A stretch of 64,000 nucleotides of DNA, taken from the NCBI GenBank assembly GCA_030168595.1, contig CP115556.1:186001-250000 (forward strand). The letters are read 5' to 3'. Position 1 is the stretch's first letter. The number at the start of each line of letters is the position of its first letter. The translations under genes were made by a program, and so were the position numbers. Positions 26,101 through 35,411 of this stretch are shown piece after piece. Origin of the DNA: Methanomassiliicoccales archaeon LGM-DZ1. Its GTDB lineage: Archaea > Thermoplasmatota > Thermoplasmata > Methanomassiliicoccales > Methanomethylophilaceae. A model generated the notes under the pieces. The model had not been told where the DNA came from and searched no databases. It saw only the letters and a program-made list of their open reading frames with translations.

Positions 26101-27648
26101 TCAGACGAGCACCGCTACGATCACGATAGCATAGAGGAAGATCATCAGTATCGATATGTTCCCGGTGATCTCCTCGGCCTGTTTCTCGCGCGCAGCCCTG
26201 TCCTTCTTCCCGGTCTTCTCGAGGACCCAGTCGACCCAGCCCATGAATATGAAGCCACCGTCGAACGGGACCGCGGGCAGAGCGTTGCAGATGCCAAGCA
26301 GGATGTTGATCCAGAATATCCAGTACAGCAGCTCGGCGGCCATCCAGAAGGCATCGCTCTCACCGTACCACCACTGGACGCTCGACGGTATGGGGTCGAA
26401 CCCGTTGATGGGGAGGACCAGGTAGGACAGCGAGCTCTGAACGTAGTCCAGCATGCCGTCGGCGCCGTAGAAGGGATTCGAGGCGGTCTCGAGGATGATC
26501 TCAGGGGTCGTGAGGACCATGCCCGAGGTGTTGGCATAGACCCCGAGGTATCCGATGCCGTTGTTCTCGTCCAGGACGGCGTCGACGGTCTTTGTCGTAT
26601 ATGTTCCGCCGGAGGTACGCTGCATGACCGTGAACGTCACGGTGTCCCCGCCGCTCGTGGAGGACATGAAGTCGGAGAACTGGTTCTGGGTGTAGAACTT
26701 GTACGTGACGCCGTCGCGCTCGGCCGATAGGATGAACATGCTCTCTCCCAGCCCGGCCTTGTCCGCGGAAGAATCCTCGGCGATCTTGCTGATATACACC
26801 CCCCACACGAGTTGGGCACTATAGGTGCTGTTTTCGGAGATGCACGTCACGGTGACGAGGTCCCCGGGAGACCAAGAATAGGTGCGGCCGTCATCGAAAT
26901 CGTCCGAGAAATAGAACGTCTCGCCGTTAATCTCCGAGATGATGTCGCCTGCGGAGATATCCGCATTGTAGGCGGGCGAGTCCTCGGCCTCCATGTAGAC
27001 CGCGCAATTGTCCGAATAATCGGAGGAGACCGACCCCAGCATCCCGAATGACATTATCAGGAACGCGACACCGGCGATGATGAAGTTAGTGGTGATCCCG
27101 GCGCTGTAGAGGTCGAGCTTCACCCTGCGGCTGGCCTTCTCCACATCTTCCTGCTCCGGCTCGACGAACGCTCCGAGGGGGACGACACCGTAGAGGAGGC
27201 CGGTGTTCTTCACCCTCATGCCGTTGGAGCGTGTCTGCACGCCGTGGGCGAACTCGTGGCAGACCAGGGCGATTATCAGGCCGATGAGAGCGTACCAGAA
27301 GGGCAGAAGGGGATTGATCCCGGGTATGGCCAGGACATACTCGATGCCTATCGAGGTCCCGCTGCTGAGGCGGTTGGGCAGGTTGATGACGGCGACGACC
27401 ACCATGTAAACGATCAGGACCATCATGATGAACGAGGCCGCCTGCGAGAAGATGCCCATCGCCCTCCAGAAACGATGGAAGCGGCAGACCTTGTCCATGG
27501 ACTTCTTGCCGAGCTGGGTATTGATCTTGATGATCGGGCCGTACTTCTGGAGGCCCAGCTTCTGAGCGCGGGGGCTCTTCCACACCCACACCCACAGCGG
27601 GATGTAGATAAGGGTCAGGATTAGGAGTATCCATCCGGTCGCGCTCAT
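26101..27648 (-). CDS. Site-2-type intramembrane metalloprotease (M50) with PDZ-like domains
   Basis: A 515-aa membrane protease. The zinc site is HEFAH in ALVCHEFAHGVQTRS. The second part, NALPAVPFDGG, supplies the conserved Asp near the C-terminus. About 200 residues between the halves are extracytoplasmic, with two PDZ-like stretches (SPAYNADISAGDIISEINGETF and ISKIAEDSSADKAGLGESMFIL). Around six membrane segments are visible. Family members cleave membrane-bound regulators; the substrate here is unknown. Nothing nearby is an obvious anti-sigma-like target. Confidence 0.88.
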   Translation of the reverse strand: MSATGWILLILTLIYIPLWVWVWKSPRAQKLGLQKYGPIIKINTQLGKKSMDKVCRFHRFWRAMGIFSQAASFIMMVLIVYMVVVAVINLPNRLSSGTSIGIEYVLAIPGINPLLPFWYALIGLIIALVCHEFAHGVQTRSNGMRVKNTGLLYGVVPLGAFVEPEQEDVEKASRRVKLDLYSAGITTNFIIAGVAFLIMSFGMLGSVSSDYSDNCAVYMEAEDSPAYNADISAGDIISEINGETFYFSDDFDDGRTYSWSPGDLVTVTCISENSTYSAQLVWGVYISKIAEDSSADKAGLGESMFILSAERDGVTYKFYTQNQFSDFMSSTSGGDTVTFTVMQRTSGGTYTTKTVDAVLDENNGIGYLGVYANTSGMVLTTPEIILETASNPFYGADGMLDYVQSSLSYLVLPINGFDPIPSSVQWWYGESDAFWMAAELLYWIFWINILLGICNALPAVPFDGGFIFMGWVDWVLEKTGKKDRAAREKQAEEITGNISILMIFLYAIVIVAVLV

Positions 27649-27792
27649 ATCGGTCCTCCCTAATCCTGAGCGCGGTTATAGCGTTATTGGGCGCCGGGCC
27701 GCTGTCCCGAACGCACGGTATGAACAGAGAGGGGTCCGAGGCCTGAACCCTTCTACGCATGCTGATGCGATCCCGGGTCTCCGTCCGTACGC

Positions 27793-28440
27793 TCAGAACC
27801 GGACGGCCGCGCCACCGTGCTCCTCGATGATCCTCTTCGCCCAGGACAGCTTGCGGAGCTTGACCGCCGGGTCGGACCCGGCCTTGGGCATCGGGCTGCC
27901 GAAATCGAACCCCCTGAGGAGAATCCTCTGCGACCCGGCCTCCTTCGCCAGGCAGACGGCCCTGTCGCCGTCGGTGAACCCCCCGTGGCACTCGACTATG
28001 CCGAACGGCTCCCCCTGGGTCGTCAGAACTATGGGCCCTTTGAACAGCGGGGCGCAGCGGGCGACCGTCTCGGCGTTGTCGCCGTGTGCCAGGATGAAGG
28101 CGGGGACCCCGGCCGCGCTCAGGCCGATCTGGGCCTGCAGGTCGCCGTCCAGGTCCGTGACCATGATGTCCGGGGTTATGCCGGCCCTTCCGGCGGCGGA
28201 CCCGGCGGCAATGACGCAGCCCTCGGGAGGGCGCTCGGCAATGTCCTTCTCGAGGCATCCGGCGCCTCCGAGCACCGTGACCGTTCCCTTCATGAGCCCT
28301 TCGAAGTCCGAGCCCATGCGCAGGTCCGAGTTCTGGGTGACGGCGAGGAGGACCCTGGCGGACATAGTGTCCTGGGCCGGGTCGTATCCCATGTCCCTGC
28401 AGATCTCGAGATACTCAGGCTCCCATTCTTGGTAATTCAT
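27793..28440 (-). CDS. mptE: 6-hydroxymethyl-7,8-dihydropterin pyrophosphokinase MptE
   Basis: A 215-aa protein of the archaeal DUF115 family that transfers pyrophosphate to 6-hydroxymethyl-dihydropterin in tetrahydromethanopterin or folate-type cofactor synthesis. Conserved parts are VTVLGGAGCLEKDI, VIAAGSAAGRAGITPDIMVTDLDGD, IVLTTQGE and GFTDGDRAVCLA. It overlaps the upstream DUF373 gene by 26 bp, a pairing seen in other archaea. Confidence 0.87.
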   Translation of the reverse strand: MNYQEWEPEYLEICRDMGYDPAQDTMSARVLLAVTQNSDLRMGSDFEGLMKGTVTVLGGAGCLEKDIAERPPEGCVIAAGSAAGRAGITPDIMVTDLDGDLQAQIGLSAAGVPAFILAHGDNAETVARCAPLFKGPIVLTTQGEPFGIVECHGGFTDGDRAVCLAKEAGSQRILLRGFDFGSPMPKAGSDPAVKLRKLSWAKRIIEEHGGAAVRF

Positions 28441-29551
28441 CCTCTTCCTCTTTCTTGGCCTGCCCGCGGTGGACGGCGATCTGCATGACGGTCGCGAAGA
28501 TGGCCATCAGGAAGCCGCCAATCAGCTCGAGGCCGACGACGGTGGTGCTGAGGTCGACGATGTCCACCGACTCGCCGATGAGGTCGAACACGCCGCACAG
28601 GATGAGGCCGATCGCCACCAGGTCCAGGAAGCGGACGACGTAGACGATCTTGACCTTGCCCTTGGAGAAGTACTCGTCGAGCAGCGAGCCGAAGGTGAAG
28701 GTCATCAGCCCGAATATGGCCGGCCACAGGGCGTTGGACAGGAAGATGTATGCTTTCTGGGTGATGCGGGGGGTGTAGTACTCCGAGAGGGAGAAGTAAC
28801 CGAACACGATGCCAACGACTATGAATGCCATACCAGCCAGGAGGAAGATGAGGTCGAGGGCGTCCCTGTCGGACCTCTTGATGAGGTTGTGGATCCTGTC
28901 GTCGAGGCTGTACGAATAGATGATCAGCAGGACCCCGACGATGAAGAATATCAGCGGGGTGGTGGACTTGAGGACGTACTCCTCGGCGCTGTCGCAGTCG
29001 TACATGTTGACCACGAGGTACACAGCGCTGATTATCAGGACGATCCAGGCTATCGGGGCCAGGAAACGCTCCTTCTTCTGAGGGTCCTCGAGGGTCTTCT
29101 GGATGATGTAGAACGTACCTTCGACCCCGGGGGCCTGCTTGACGTAGACCTTCCTGACGGAGATTATGGGGACACGCGAGGATATGATGGGGTAGATGTA
29201 CTCATCCTCCGCGCCGTCGCTGACGAGGACCGCGCGGTCGGGCTTGACCTCCTCGATGACCCTGTCGAGCTGCTCCACGAGCGCCTCGTCGGACTTGTAC
29301 CCGACTTTCTTATTGCCGCAGATGAGCGCCACTTCGAAGGACCCAGGCGGATTATCTCCGTCCGCCTCCATCTGCCGGTAGATGTTCATGGCAGCATAGA
29401 GCGCGTTGGTGTCGGAATCCTCGGGGTCAGCAGTGCCCAGGGCGGCGGCCGCCTTGTAGCATGCGTCCATGCCTATCGCCGGCGATTCGACGCCTCCTTT
29501 GGCGCCAAAATCGTCATCGCGGTCGACAGCGAGGATCAGGGTCTTCTTCAT
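28415..29551 (-). CDS. DUF373 membrane protein
   Basis: A 378-aa archaeal protein. The N-terminal ~150 residues are soluble and begin MKKTLILAVDRDDDFGAKGGVESPAIG. They contain VEQLDRVIEEVKPDRAVLVSDGAEDEYIYPII, typical of DUF373. About six or seven membrane segments and a short charged tail follow. Function is unknown; the acidic N-terminal domain suggests metal or nucleotide binding. The start at 29551 (MKKT) matches the conserved beginning. Confidence 0.85.
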   Translation of the reverse strand: MKKTLILAVDRDDDFGAKGGVESPAIGMDACYKAAAALGTADPEDSDTNALYAAMNIYRQMEADGDNPPGSFEVALICGNKKVGYKSDEALVEQLDRVIEEVKPDRAVLVSDGAEDEYIYPIISSRVPIISVRKVYVKQAPGVEGTFYIIQKTLEDPQKKERFLAPIAWIVLIISAVYLVVNMYDCDSAEEYVLKSTTPLIFFIVGVLLIIYSYSLDDRIHNLIKRSDRDALDLIFLLAGMAFIVVGIVFGYFSLSEYYTPRITQKAYIFLSNALWPAIFGLMTFTFGSLLDEYFSKGKVKIVYVVRFLDLVAIGLILCGVFDLIGESVDIVDLSTTVVGLELIGGFLMAIFATVMQIAVHRGQAKKEEEDELPRMGA

Positions 29552-29655
29552 CGCCTTCGTATCATCGCGCGCATATTTTATGCTGAGCACTGCGGCGCGG
29601 AGGAGCGGGGCCCGGCATACGACGATTTATAGAAGACACGTCTTAGAGGGCGAGT

Positions 29656-30300
29656 ATGTACATCAGGTGGTTCGGCTACTCCTGCTTCCTCTTCTCGGAC
29701 GATTCCGTAAGGGTCGTCACGGATCCGCACGACGGCCGTTCCATCGGGATCGCCAAACCCGCCGCCTCGGCGGATGTGGCACTGTGCACCCACAACTCGT
29801 ACGAGAGGAACTGCTTCCGTTCCCTCACCGGGAAGCATAAGGACTTCATGGAGGCCCTCGGCCGCCAGGAGTGCGGATGCTTCAGTTTCGAAGGGCTCCC
29901 GTCGTTCGCCGACGCGTCCGGAGGGAAGGAGCGCGGCCGGAACTCGGTCTACATGTTCGAGATGGACGGGCTGAGGATAGTCTTCTGCGGGGCCCTCGGG
30001 GACATCCCGGGGGAGGAGGAGATCGCCCGGATGAAGGGCGCGGACATCGTCTTCGTCCCGGTAGGCGAGTTCGGCACCCTGCCCATCGCCCGCGCCGACG
30101 AGATGATGTCGGCGGTATCGCCCAAGGTCATCGTGCCGGTGGGCTACAGGACGGGCGGGATAACGCTGCCGCTGTCGCCACTGTCGAGCTACGCCGAAGG
30201 CAAGGACCCGGATTCGTTCGTCCATGTCGGGAACGAGGTGGAGCTCACGGCCGGGGACATAGCGGATTTCACAGGATACTGGATCTTCGACCAGTCGTGA
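29656..30300 (+). CDS. MBL-fold hydrolase-like protein (UlaG-type)
   Basis: A 214-aa metallo-beta-lactamase-fold protein resembling YycJ/UlaG-type hydrolases. MYIRWFGYSCFLFSDDSVRVVTDPHDG is followed by DVALCTHNSYERNC, where the usual HxHxDH loop is degenerate (H, N, S, Y, E). Later IVFCGALGDIP, DIVFVPVGEFGTL and VIVPVGYRTGG match the fold. The altered metal loop raises doubt about activity. A TATA-like TTTATAG lies 25-30 bp upstream. Confidence 0.75.
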   Translation: MYIRWFGYSCFLFSDDSVRVVTDPHDGRSIGIAKPAASADVALCTHNSYERNCFRSLTGKHKDFMEALGRQECGCFSFEGLPSFADASGGKERGRNSVYMFEMDGLRIVFCGALGDIPGEEEIARMKGADIVFVPVGEFGTLPIARADEMMSAVSPKVIVPVGYRTGGITLPLSPLSSYAEGKDPDSFVHVGNEVELTAGDIADFTGYWIFDQS

Positions 30301-30363
30301 AAGCGGCCGGGACGGCCGGAGAAAGAAAGCCTGAAAAAAAGGAACAGAGGAAGGGGCCCGCCC
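30301..30363. terminator. Convergent terminator region
   Basis: Between the MBL gene and the aIF6 gene, the minus strand carries a run of seven T (30335-30341) just after the GC-rich aIF6 end. The plus strand has the short stem GGCCGGGACGGCC (30304-30316). Confidence 0.5.
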
Positions 30364-31023
30364 TCAGAGGGCCAGGCCGTCCTCTATCCTGCCCATCTCT
30401 ATGGGGGTCGTGGCGTCGCCGACGAGCGCTCCCCTGGAGTTGGCGATGATGCCGGAACCGACGTATCTGGAACCGTGGTTGACGGTCGTGCGGACGACGT
30501 CGACCTTCAGGACCTCCCTGAGAAGCTGCAGGTCGTCGTCGGTGGCCTCGGTGGTCACGACGCAGCCGCTGTTGGTGCAGCATGCGACGGACCCGACGGA
30601 CACGCAGCCCGCGATCATCGACCTGACGCACTCGATGCCGAGCGCCTCGGAGATCCTGTCAGCGGTCTTCGCGTCAATCTCGGGCGAAAGAACCGCGCCG
30701 TTATCGTTCGCGAGGATGTTGTTCCCCGCGGCGTTGCAGTAATCGGGCAGGAGGACCATAGGCAGCTCCTTCCCGATGAGGTCCGCCTCGGCGGACTCGA
30801 TGAGCCCGGAGACGGCGGCCCCATGCGAGTTCATCGCCACGAGCGAGCCCACCACATGGGACCCGGAGACCGTGGTCGGGACGGACCTGACGCCGAGGAC
30901 CTCGGAGATGTCCTTTATGAACGCCTCGTCGGCCTCAGAGGAGACGATGGCGAGGTTCTCGCTGACCGCGGCCTCAACTCCTATGTTGGGCGTGCCCGCT
31001 ACCCTCGAGAGCCTCATTGCCAT
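30364..31023 (-). CDS. eif6: Translation initiation factor aIF6
   Basis: A 219-aa anti-association factor that binds the large ribosomal subunit. The repeated pentein-fold units are visible (GVEAAVSENLAIVS, GSLVAMNSHGAAVSGL, GNNILANDNGAVLSP, SVACCTNSGCVVTTEA, SGIIANSRGALVGD). ATG 31023 has GGAG eight bases upstream, which favours it over GTG 31032. It is the last gene of the rps19e operon, following rpl31e by 5 bp. Confidence 0.96.
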   Translation of the reverse strand: MAMRLSRVAGTPNIGVEAAVSENLAIVSSEADEAFIKDISEVLGVRSVPTTVSGSHVVGSLVAMNSHGAAVSGLIESAEADLIGKELPMVLLPDYCNAAGNNILANDNGAVLSPEIDAKTADRISEALGIECVRSMIAGCVSVGSVACCTNSGCVVTTEATDDDLQLLREVLKVDVVRTTVNHGSRYVGSGIIANSRGALVGDATTPIEMGRIEDGLAL

Positions 31024-31028
31024 GCGGT

Positions 31029-31301
31029 TCACTCCTTCTTGTCGGCGAGCGAGACCTCTACGAGGCCGTCGTCGAACTTCACCGCTTTCACGGTGATCTT
31101 GGTAGGGGGGTTGCGGATTCCGTTCTCCCAGACCTTCTCGTTGACCGTCTTGTCGATCCAGACGTGCTCAGCGTCCACCTTCATGTGGCGCATGATGGCC
31201 TTCCTGACCTCTTTGACGGCACGCTCGGTCCTCCTGGACCTGGGCGCGAGCCTTGCATCCCTCAGGGGGATGACGATAATCCTGGTTACTTCGTCTGCCA
31301 T
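31029..31301 (-). CDS. rpl31e: Large ribosomal subunit protein eL31
   Basis: A 90-aa basic protein beginning MADEVTRIIVIPLRDARLAPRS with RAVKEVRKAIMRHMKV and ITVKAVKFDDGLVEVSLAD, all typical of archaeal L31e. It sits between rpl39e and aIF6 in the conserved archaeal order, 5 bp from each neighbour. Confidence 0.96.
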   Translation of the reverse strand: MADEVTRIIVIPLRDARLAPRSRRTERAVKEVRKAIMRHMKVDAEHVWIDKTVNEKVWENGIRNPPTKITVKAVKFDDGLVEVSLADKKE

Positions 31302-31306
31302 CGGAA

Positions 31307-31462
31307 TCACTCCTTGAGCTTGCCCATGCGCCACGACCTTCTCTTCGGGTGCCTGAGGAACTGCCTGTTGGTCCTGAGCATGACCCATGCGGGGACGCGG
31401 CGGTTCTGTTTGATCTTCTTGTTGAGCCTCTCTTTCATTGCCGGGGGCTTTGTAGATGACAT
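31307..31462 (-). CDS. rpl39e: Large ribosomal subunit protein eL39
   Basis: A 51-aa very basic protein ([20 protein letters not shown].. then [26 protein letters not shown]), the typical size and sequence of archaeal L39e, which lines the peptide exit tunnel. Its place between PDCD5-like and rpl31e is the conserved one. Confidence 0.96.
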   Translation of the reverse strand: MSSTKPPAMKERLNKKIKQNRRVPAWVMLRTNRQFLRHPKRRSWRMGKLKE

Positions 31463-31464
31463 GT

Positions 31465-31797
31465 TTATCTCCTCTCTATCTTGATTTCGCGGTGCTGCGG
31501 AACCATGCTCTGAAGGATCTCTCTCAGCATGGCGTCGCTGATCTCCTGCTGAAGCCTGCCGCTCTGGTAAAGGCGGATCAGCTGGTTCTCAACAGAGGCA
31601 GCGAGCTGGGGATTGGCGAGCTTGACGTTCGCCAGCCTGTCGCGTGCCTCGGGGGACATGATCTGCCTGAGGATGGACTGCTTCTGGGCCTCGATCTGCT
31701 TCGCCTGCTGCTCCTGGGCCGCCTGGTTCTGCTGGTTCTGCTGCATCTCCTGCAGCCTTCTCTGCCTGATAGCCTCCAATTCAGGATCGTCGTCCAT
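31465..31797 (-). CDS. PDCD5-like DNA-binding protein
   Basis: A 110-aa protein: an acidic start [20 protein letters not shown], a Gln-rich helix, then the PDCD5 core [42 protein letters not shown] and a basic end HREIKIERR. The family is conserved in archaea and eukaryotes, binds DNA weakly and is routinely encoded beside rps19e. The stop lies 2 bp before rpl39e. Confidence 0.93.
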   Translation of the reverse strand: MDDDPELEAIRQRRLQEMQQNQQNQAAQEQQAKQIEAQKQSILRQIMSPEARDRLANVKLANPQLAASVENQLIRLYQSGRLQQEISDAMLREILQSMVPQHREIKIERR

Positions 31798-31810
31798 GCC
31801 GTTCGCCCCT

Positions 31811-32242
31811 TCAGTTCTTGGCCTCGTCGAAAACCTCTTTCGCAACGCTGTCGAGGAGCTTCTGGCCGGCCGGGCTGACCTTGCGTCCCTGGAGGTCCTT
31901 GGTGGCCTCGAGGAGCCCTGCGTCCTGGAGCTGGATCAGGATCTTCCTGATGATGTTCCTGCTTCCCTTGACGGCCCTGTTGGGCTTGCTTCCCCTGTCG
32001 ACGTATCCTCCGTACTCGCCTGCGAGCTTGGAGGTGCCCATGGGGCCCTTGACATACAGTTTCCTCATGACTGAGGCTGCCCTGGTGTACCACCAGTCGC
32101 CCTGCACGGGCGCCCTCTCGGCCTGGATACCGGTCTTAGCGAACTCGGCCCAGTCGGGAGCAACGATCTTGTCGTTCTCTTTGAGCTTCTCAGAAAGCCT
32201 GAGAATGAGCTTCTCTGCGGGAACGTCGTAGACTGTTACCAT
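31811..32242 (-). CDS. rps19e: Small ribosomal subunit protein eS19
   Basis: A 143-aa protein with the S19e signature (TVYDVPAEKLI, DWWYTRAASVMRKLYVKGPMGTSKLAGEYGG, GSKPNRAVKGSRNIIRKILIQLQDAGLLE). It is first in the five-gene translation operon. A TATA element (TTTTTATATA on the minus strand, about 32308-32317) lies roughly 70 bp upstream. Confidence 0.97.
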   Translation of the reverse strand: MVTVYDVPAEKLILRLSEKLKENDKIVAPDWAEFAKTGIQAERAPVQGDWWYTRAASVMRKLYVKGPMGTSKLAGEYGGYVDRGSKPNRAVKGSRNIIRKILIQLQDAGLLEATKDLQGRKVSPAGQKLLDSVAKEVFDEAKN

Positions 32243-32592
32243 TTGTTCATCCTTCTGCCGCGCTTACCGTGAAGTATGCGCGACCGCAGGGCGGAATAGC
32301 CGCTTCATGTATATAAAAACAACTGGCGCTAACGCTGACACTGAAGCAATAGCGAAAAAACCACTGCACGCGTTCGCCCGAAGGCCCCGCGCGCCCCGAA
32401 GGAGCAATTCCTTCCACGGCAGATACCGAACGGCATCCAAATCCGTGATTGCGGAGATTCATGGAAGGTATATAAAACTTCCATGGACGGCCCGGAAGAT
32501 GCGCCCGTCCGTATGCGCGTCCGTCCGCGCATCAGCTGCCTTCCCGCGGGCGCATAAATAATTATAATATCCATGAAAGGTTCGCTCGGAGC
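32243..32592. promoter_or_regulatory. Divergent promoter region between rps19e and hmgA, with an inverted repeat around a TATA box
   Basis: A 350-bp gap without a gene. Minus-strand promoter elements for rps19e lie near 32308. Toward hmgA, CATGGAAG (32460-32467) and CTTCCATG (32478-32485) flank TATATAAAA, placing a TATA box in the loop of an 8-bp inverted repeat. A second AT-rich TATA candidate (TAATTATAATATCC) is immediately upstream of hmgA. A bound dimer at the repeat would block the distal hmgA promoter. Confidence 0.5.
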
Positions 32593-33756
32593 ATGACTGA
32601 CGGTACCGGGCTCAAGAACAGGGGCCACACCCATGCGGACGTCGATGAGAGGCGCGGGGCAGTCGAGCAGTTCACCGGCGCGGATCTCGAGAAGATTTCC
32701 AAATACTGCTTCAGGGCAGAGGATGCGGAGCACAACATCGAGAACATGATCGGGGCGGTGCAGGTGCCCCTGGGCTTCGCCGGGCCCCTGAAGGTCGAAG
32801 GGGAGTACGCCGAAGGGGAGTTCCTGGTACCTCTCGCCACTACCGAGGGTGCGCTGGTGGCATCCATTTCCCGCGGCATGTCCGTCATAACGGCCGCCGG
32901 TGGCGCCAGGACGAAGGTCTTCTCCGACTGCATGACCCGCGCGCCCGTCCTCAGGGTGGACGGGCTGTCGCACGCCTGCAGGGTCATCCAGTGGATCGAC
33001 GCGCACGAGGACGACATCAAGGCCGCCGCCGCTTCGACCACCAAGCACGGCAGGCTGGTCAGGATCGAGAAGTTCCCCACCGGCCGCGCGCTCTACCTGA
33101 GGTTCTCCTTCGAGACCGGGGACGCCATGGGGATGAACATGGCCACCATCGCCTCGGAGGCAGCCTGCCGCGTCATCGAGGAGGCCACGGGAGCGGTCAT
33201 GGTCTCGGTCTCCGGGAACCTGTGCTCGGACAAGAAACCCGCCGCCGTCAACATGATCGAGGGGCGCGGCAAGACCGTGGTCGCCGAGGCCCTCATACCC
33301 AAGGACCTGGTGGAGTCCAAGCTCCATACGACCACCGCGCTCATCGTCGAGACCAATGTGAGGAAGAACTTCGTCGGCTCCTCCCTCGCCGGCACCCTCG
33401 GGGCCAACGCCCATGCCGCGAACATGGTCGCCGCCTTCTACATCGCCACCGGGCAGGACCCGGCGCAGGTCGTGGGCGGGAGCATGACCCTCACCGACTG
33501 CGAGGACGTCGGCGGGGACCTGTACATAAGCGTCAGGATGCCCGCGGTCGAGCTCGGGACCGTCGGCGGCGGCACCGGCCTGCCTTGCCAGCGCGAGGCG
33601 CTCGAGATGATGGGTTGTAAGGGCGAGGGCAAGGCCAGGAAACTGGCCGAGATACTCGCGGGAACCGTCCTCGCGGGCGAGCTGTCGACCCTGGCCGCCC
33701 AGGCCGCCGGCCAGCTCGGCAGGGCCCACGCACAGCTGGGGAGGAACAAAGCATGA
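32593..33756 (+). CDS. hmgA: 3-hydroxy-3-methylglutaryl-CoA reductase, class I
   Basis: A 387-aa NADPH-dependent reductase of the mevalonate pathway, the committed step to archaeal isoprenoid lipids. Conserved parts are the catalytic-Glu ENMIGAVQVPLGFAGPL, TTEGALVASISRG, the cofactor motif DAMGMNMAT, the lysine region VSGNLCSDKKPAAVN, and GGGTGLPCQREAL. Length matches archaeal class I enzymes. The stop overlaps the pheT start (ATGA). Confidence 0.97.
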   Translation: MTDGTGLKNRGHTHADVDERRGAVEQFTGADLEKISKYCFRAEDAEHNIENMIGAVQVPLGFAGPLKVEGEYAEGEFLVPLATTEGALVASISRGMSVITAAGGARTKVFSDCMTRAPVLRVDGLSHACRVIQWIDAHEDDIKAAAASTTKHGRLVRIEKFPTGRALYLRFSFETGDAMGMNMATIASEAACRVIEEATGAVMVSVSGNLCSDKKPAAVNMIEGRGKTVVAEALIPKDLVESKLHTTTALIVETNVRKNFVGSSLAGTLGANAHAANMVAAFYIATGQDPAQVVGGSMTLTDCEDVGGDLYISVRMPAVELGTVGGGTGLPCQREALEMMGCKGEGKARKLAEILAGTVLAGELSTLAAQAAGQLGRAHAQLGRNKA

Positions 33757-35411
33757 CCAACGTCAATTTCAGCTACAAAGACTTGGAGAAGCTCATCGGG
33801 AAGGAGCTGCCGCAGGACAAGGCGCTCGAGGACCTCCAGATGATCGGATCGGACACGGGCGACACCGTCCCCGGCGATGACGCGATGACCGTGGAGTTCT
33901 TCCCCAACCGGCCGGACCTGTACAGCGTCGAGGGCATCGCGAGGGCCATGAGGCAGTACCTCGGAATGGAGCCCGGGCTGAAGACCTACAAGGTCGAGGA
34001 CTCGGACATAAAGGCGATCGTCACCCCGGAGGTCAGGGAGATCCGTCCCTACTTCATGTGCGCCGCCGTCAAAGGGGTGGAGATCGACGATACCGTCCTC
34101 CGCTCGATGATGGAGCTGCAGGAGAAGCTGCACATCACCGTCGGGAGGAAGAGGACGAAGGTCGCCATCGGGATCCACGATCTCGACAAGGTCGTCCCAC
34201 CGTTCACCTTCTCCGCGGCCGACCCCGATAGGACCTCCTTCGTTCCGCTCGCGAAGACCCAGAAGATGACCATGAGGGAGATCCTCGATAAACACGAGAA
34301 AGGCAGGGCGTACGCCCGCCTGCTCGACGGTTTCGACAGGTACCCGCTCATCACCGATGCCAACGGCAGCGTGCTCAGCTTCCCCCCGATCATCAACGGG
34401 GCGCTCACCGCCGTCACCGTGAACACCCGCAACCTGCTCATCGATGTCACCGGCTTCGATGCATCGGCCGTCGAGGAATGCGTCAACATCGTCGCCACGG
34501 CCCTGGCCGAGAGGGGCGGCACCATCTGCCGTGTCCACATGGAAGGCGCTCCGAAGGAGAGCTACCCCGACCTGGAGCCCAGGAAGATGACAGTGTCCCT
34601 TGCCGAGTGCCGGAAGTTCATCGGAGTGCCGATCTCCCCGGAGGACGCTGTCGCCTCGCTGAGGAGGATGGGGCTGGACGCCGGCTGCGAAGGCGACAGG
34701 CTCACCGCCGTCATCCCCGCCTACAGGATGGACTTCCTGGCGGCCGCCGACGTCTACGAGGACGTGGCCATAGGGTACGGCTTCGGGAACTACGGGAAAC
34801 GGAAGGTCCCGGTGACCCAGACCTTCGGCAGGCTCCTCCCAGAGACTGATTTCTCCGAGAAGCTCAAGGACGTCATGATCGGCCTCGGCTACACCGAGGT
34901 CACCACCCTGACCCTGTCCAACCACCGGGACGAGTTCGAGATCTCCGGCCTCCCCGAGGTCGATTCCGTGACCGTCAAGAACCCGATAACCGAGGACCAC
35001 ACCTGCCTGCGCTCCTATCTCCTGCCCAGCCTCATGAGGATCCTGAGGCACAACAAGCACAGGGACCTCCCGCAGAGGATATTCGAGACCGGGTTCGTCA
35101 TCAGGGATGCGAAGACAGTCCTGCACCTGTGCGCCCTGCAGGCGGCGTCCAAGAGCTCGTTCACCGAGGCCAAGTCCCTCACCGAGGCCATACTGAGGGA
35201 GATCGGAGGGGACTTCTCGCTCGAGCCCTGCTCCTACCCCACTTTCATCGCCGGAAGGGGCGCCTTCATAGTGTACAAGGGGAAGAGGATCGGCATCTTC
35301 GGAGAGATGTCGCCTGCGGTCATCGCCGGATACGAGATGACGCACCCCGTCATCGCCGTGGAGATGGACATCAGCGGGCTGGCCGCCGAGCGCTCCGGGA
35401 GGCTGTTCTGA
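33753..35411 (+). CDS. pheT: Phenylalanine-tRNA ligase beta subunit
   Basis: A 552-aa archaeal/eukaryotic-type PheT (B3/B4, B5 and catalytic-like domains) that supports tRNA-Phe recognition and editing. Visible are VEFFPNRPDLYSVEGIARAMR, KVAIGIHDLDKVVPPFTF, MDFLAAADVYEDVAIGYGFGN and VKNPITEDHTCLRSYLLPSLM. The alpha subunit pheS is not in the window. It is coupled to hmgA (4-bp overlap) and to the peroxiredoxin gene (1-bp overlap). Confidence 0.96.
   Translation: MTNVNFSYKDLEKLIGKELPQDKALEDLQMIGSDTGDTVPGDDAMTVEFFPNRPDLYSVEGIARAMRQYLGMEPGLKTYKVEDSDIKAIVTPEVREIRPYFMCAAVKGVEIDDTVLRSMMELQEKLHITVGRKRTKVAIGIHDLDKVVPPFTFSAADPDRTSFVPLAKTQKMTMREILDKHEKGRAYARLLDGFDRYPLITDANGSVLSFPPIINGALTAVTVNTRNLLIDVTGFDASAVEECVNIVATALAERGGTICRVHMEGAPKESYPDLEPRKMTVSLAECRKFIGVPISPEDAVASLRRMGLDAGCEGDRLTAVIPAYRMDFLAAADVYEDVAIGYGFGNYGKRKVPVTQTFGRLLPETDFSEKLKDVMIGLGYTEVTTLTLSNHRDEFEISGLPEVDSVTVKNPITEDHTCLRSYLLPSLMRILRHNKHRDLPQRIFETGFVIRDAKTVLHLCALQAASKSSFTEAKSLTEAILREIGGDFSLEPCSYPTFIAGRGAFIVYKGKRIGIFGEMSPAVIAGYEMTHPVIAVEMDISGLAAERSGRLF

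Noticed and set aside
25912-26730. Open frame over the gap and opposite the site-2 protease gene
   Set aside because: It runs antisense through a clearly real protease and has shadow-like composition.
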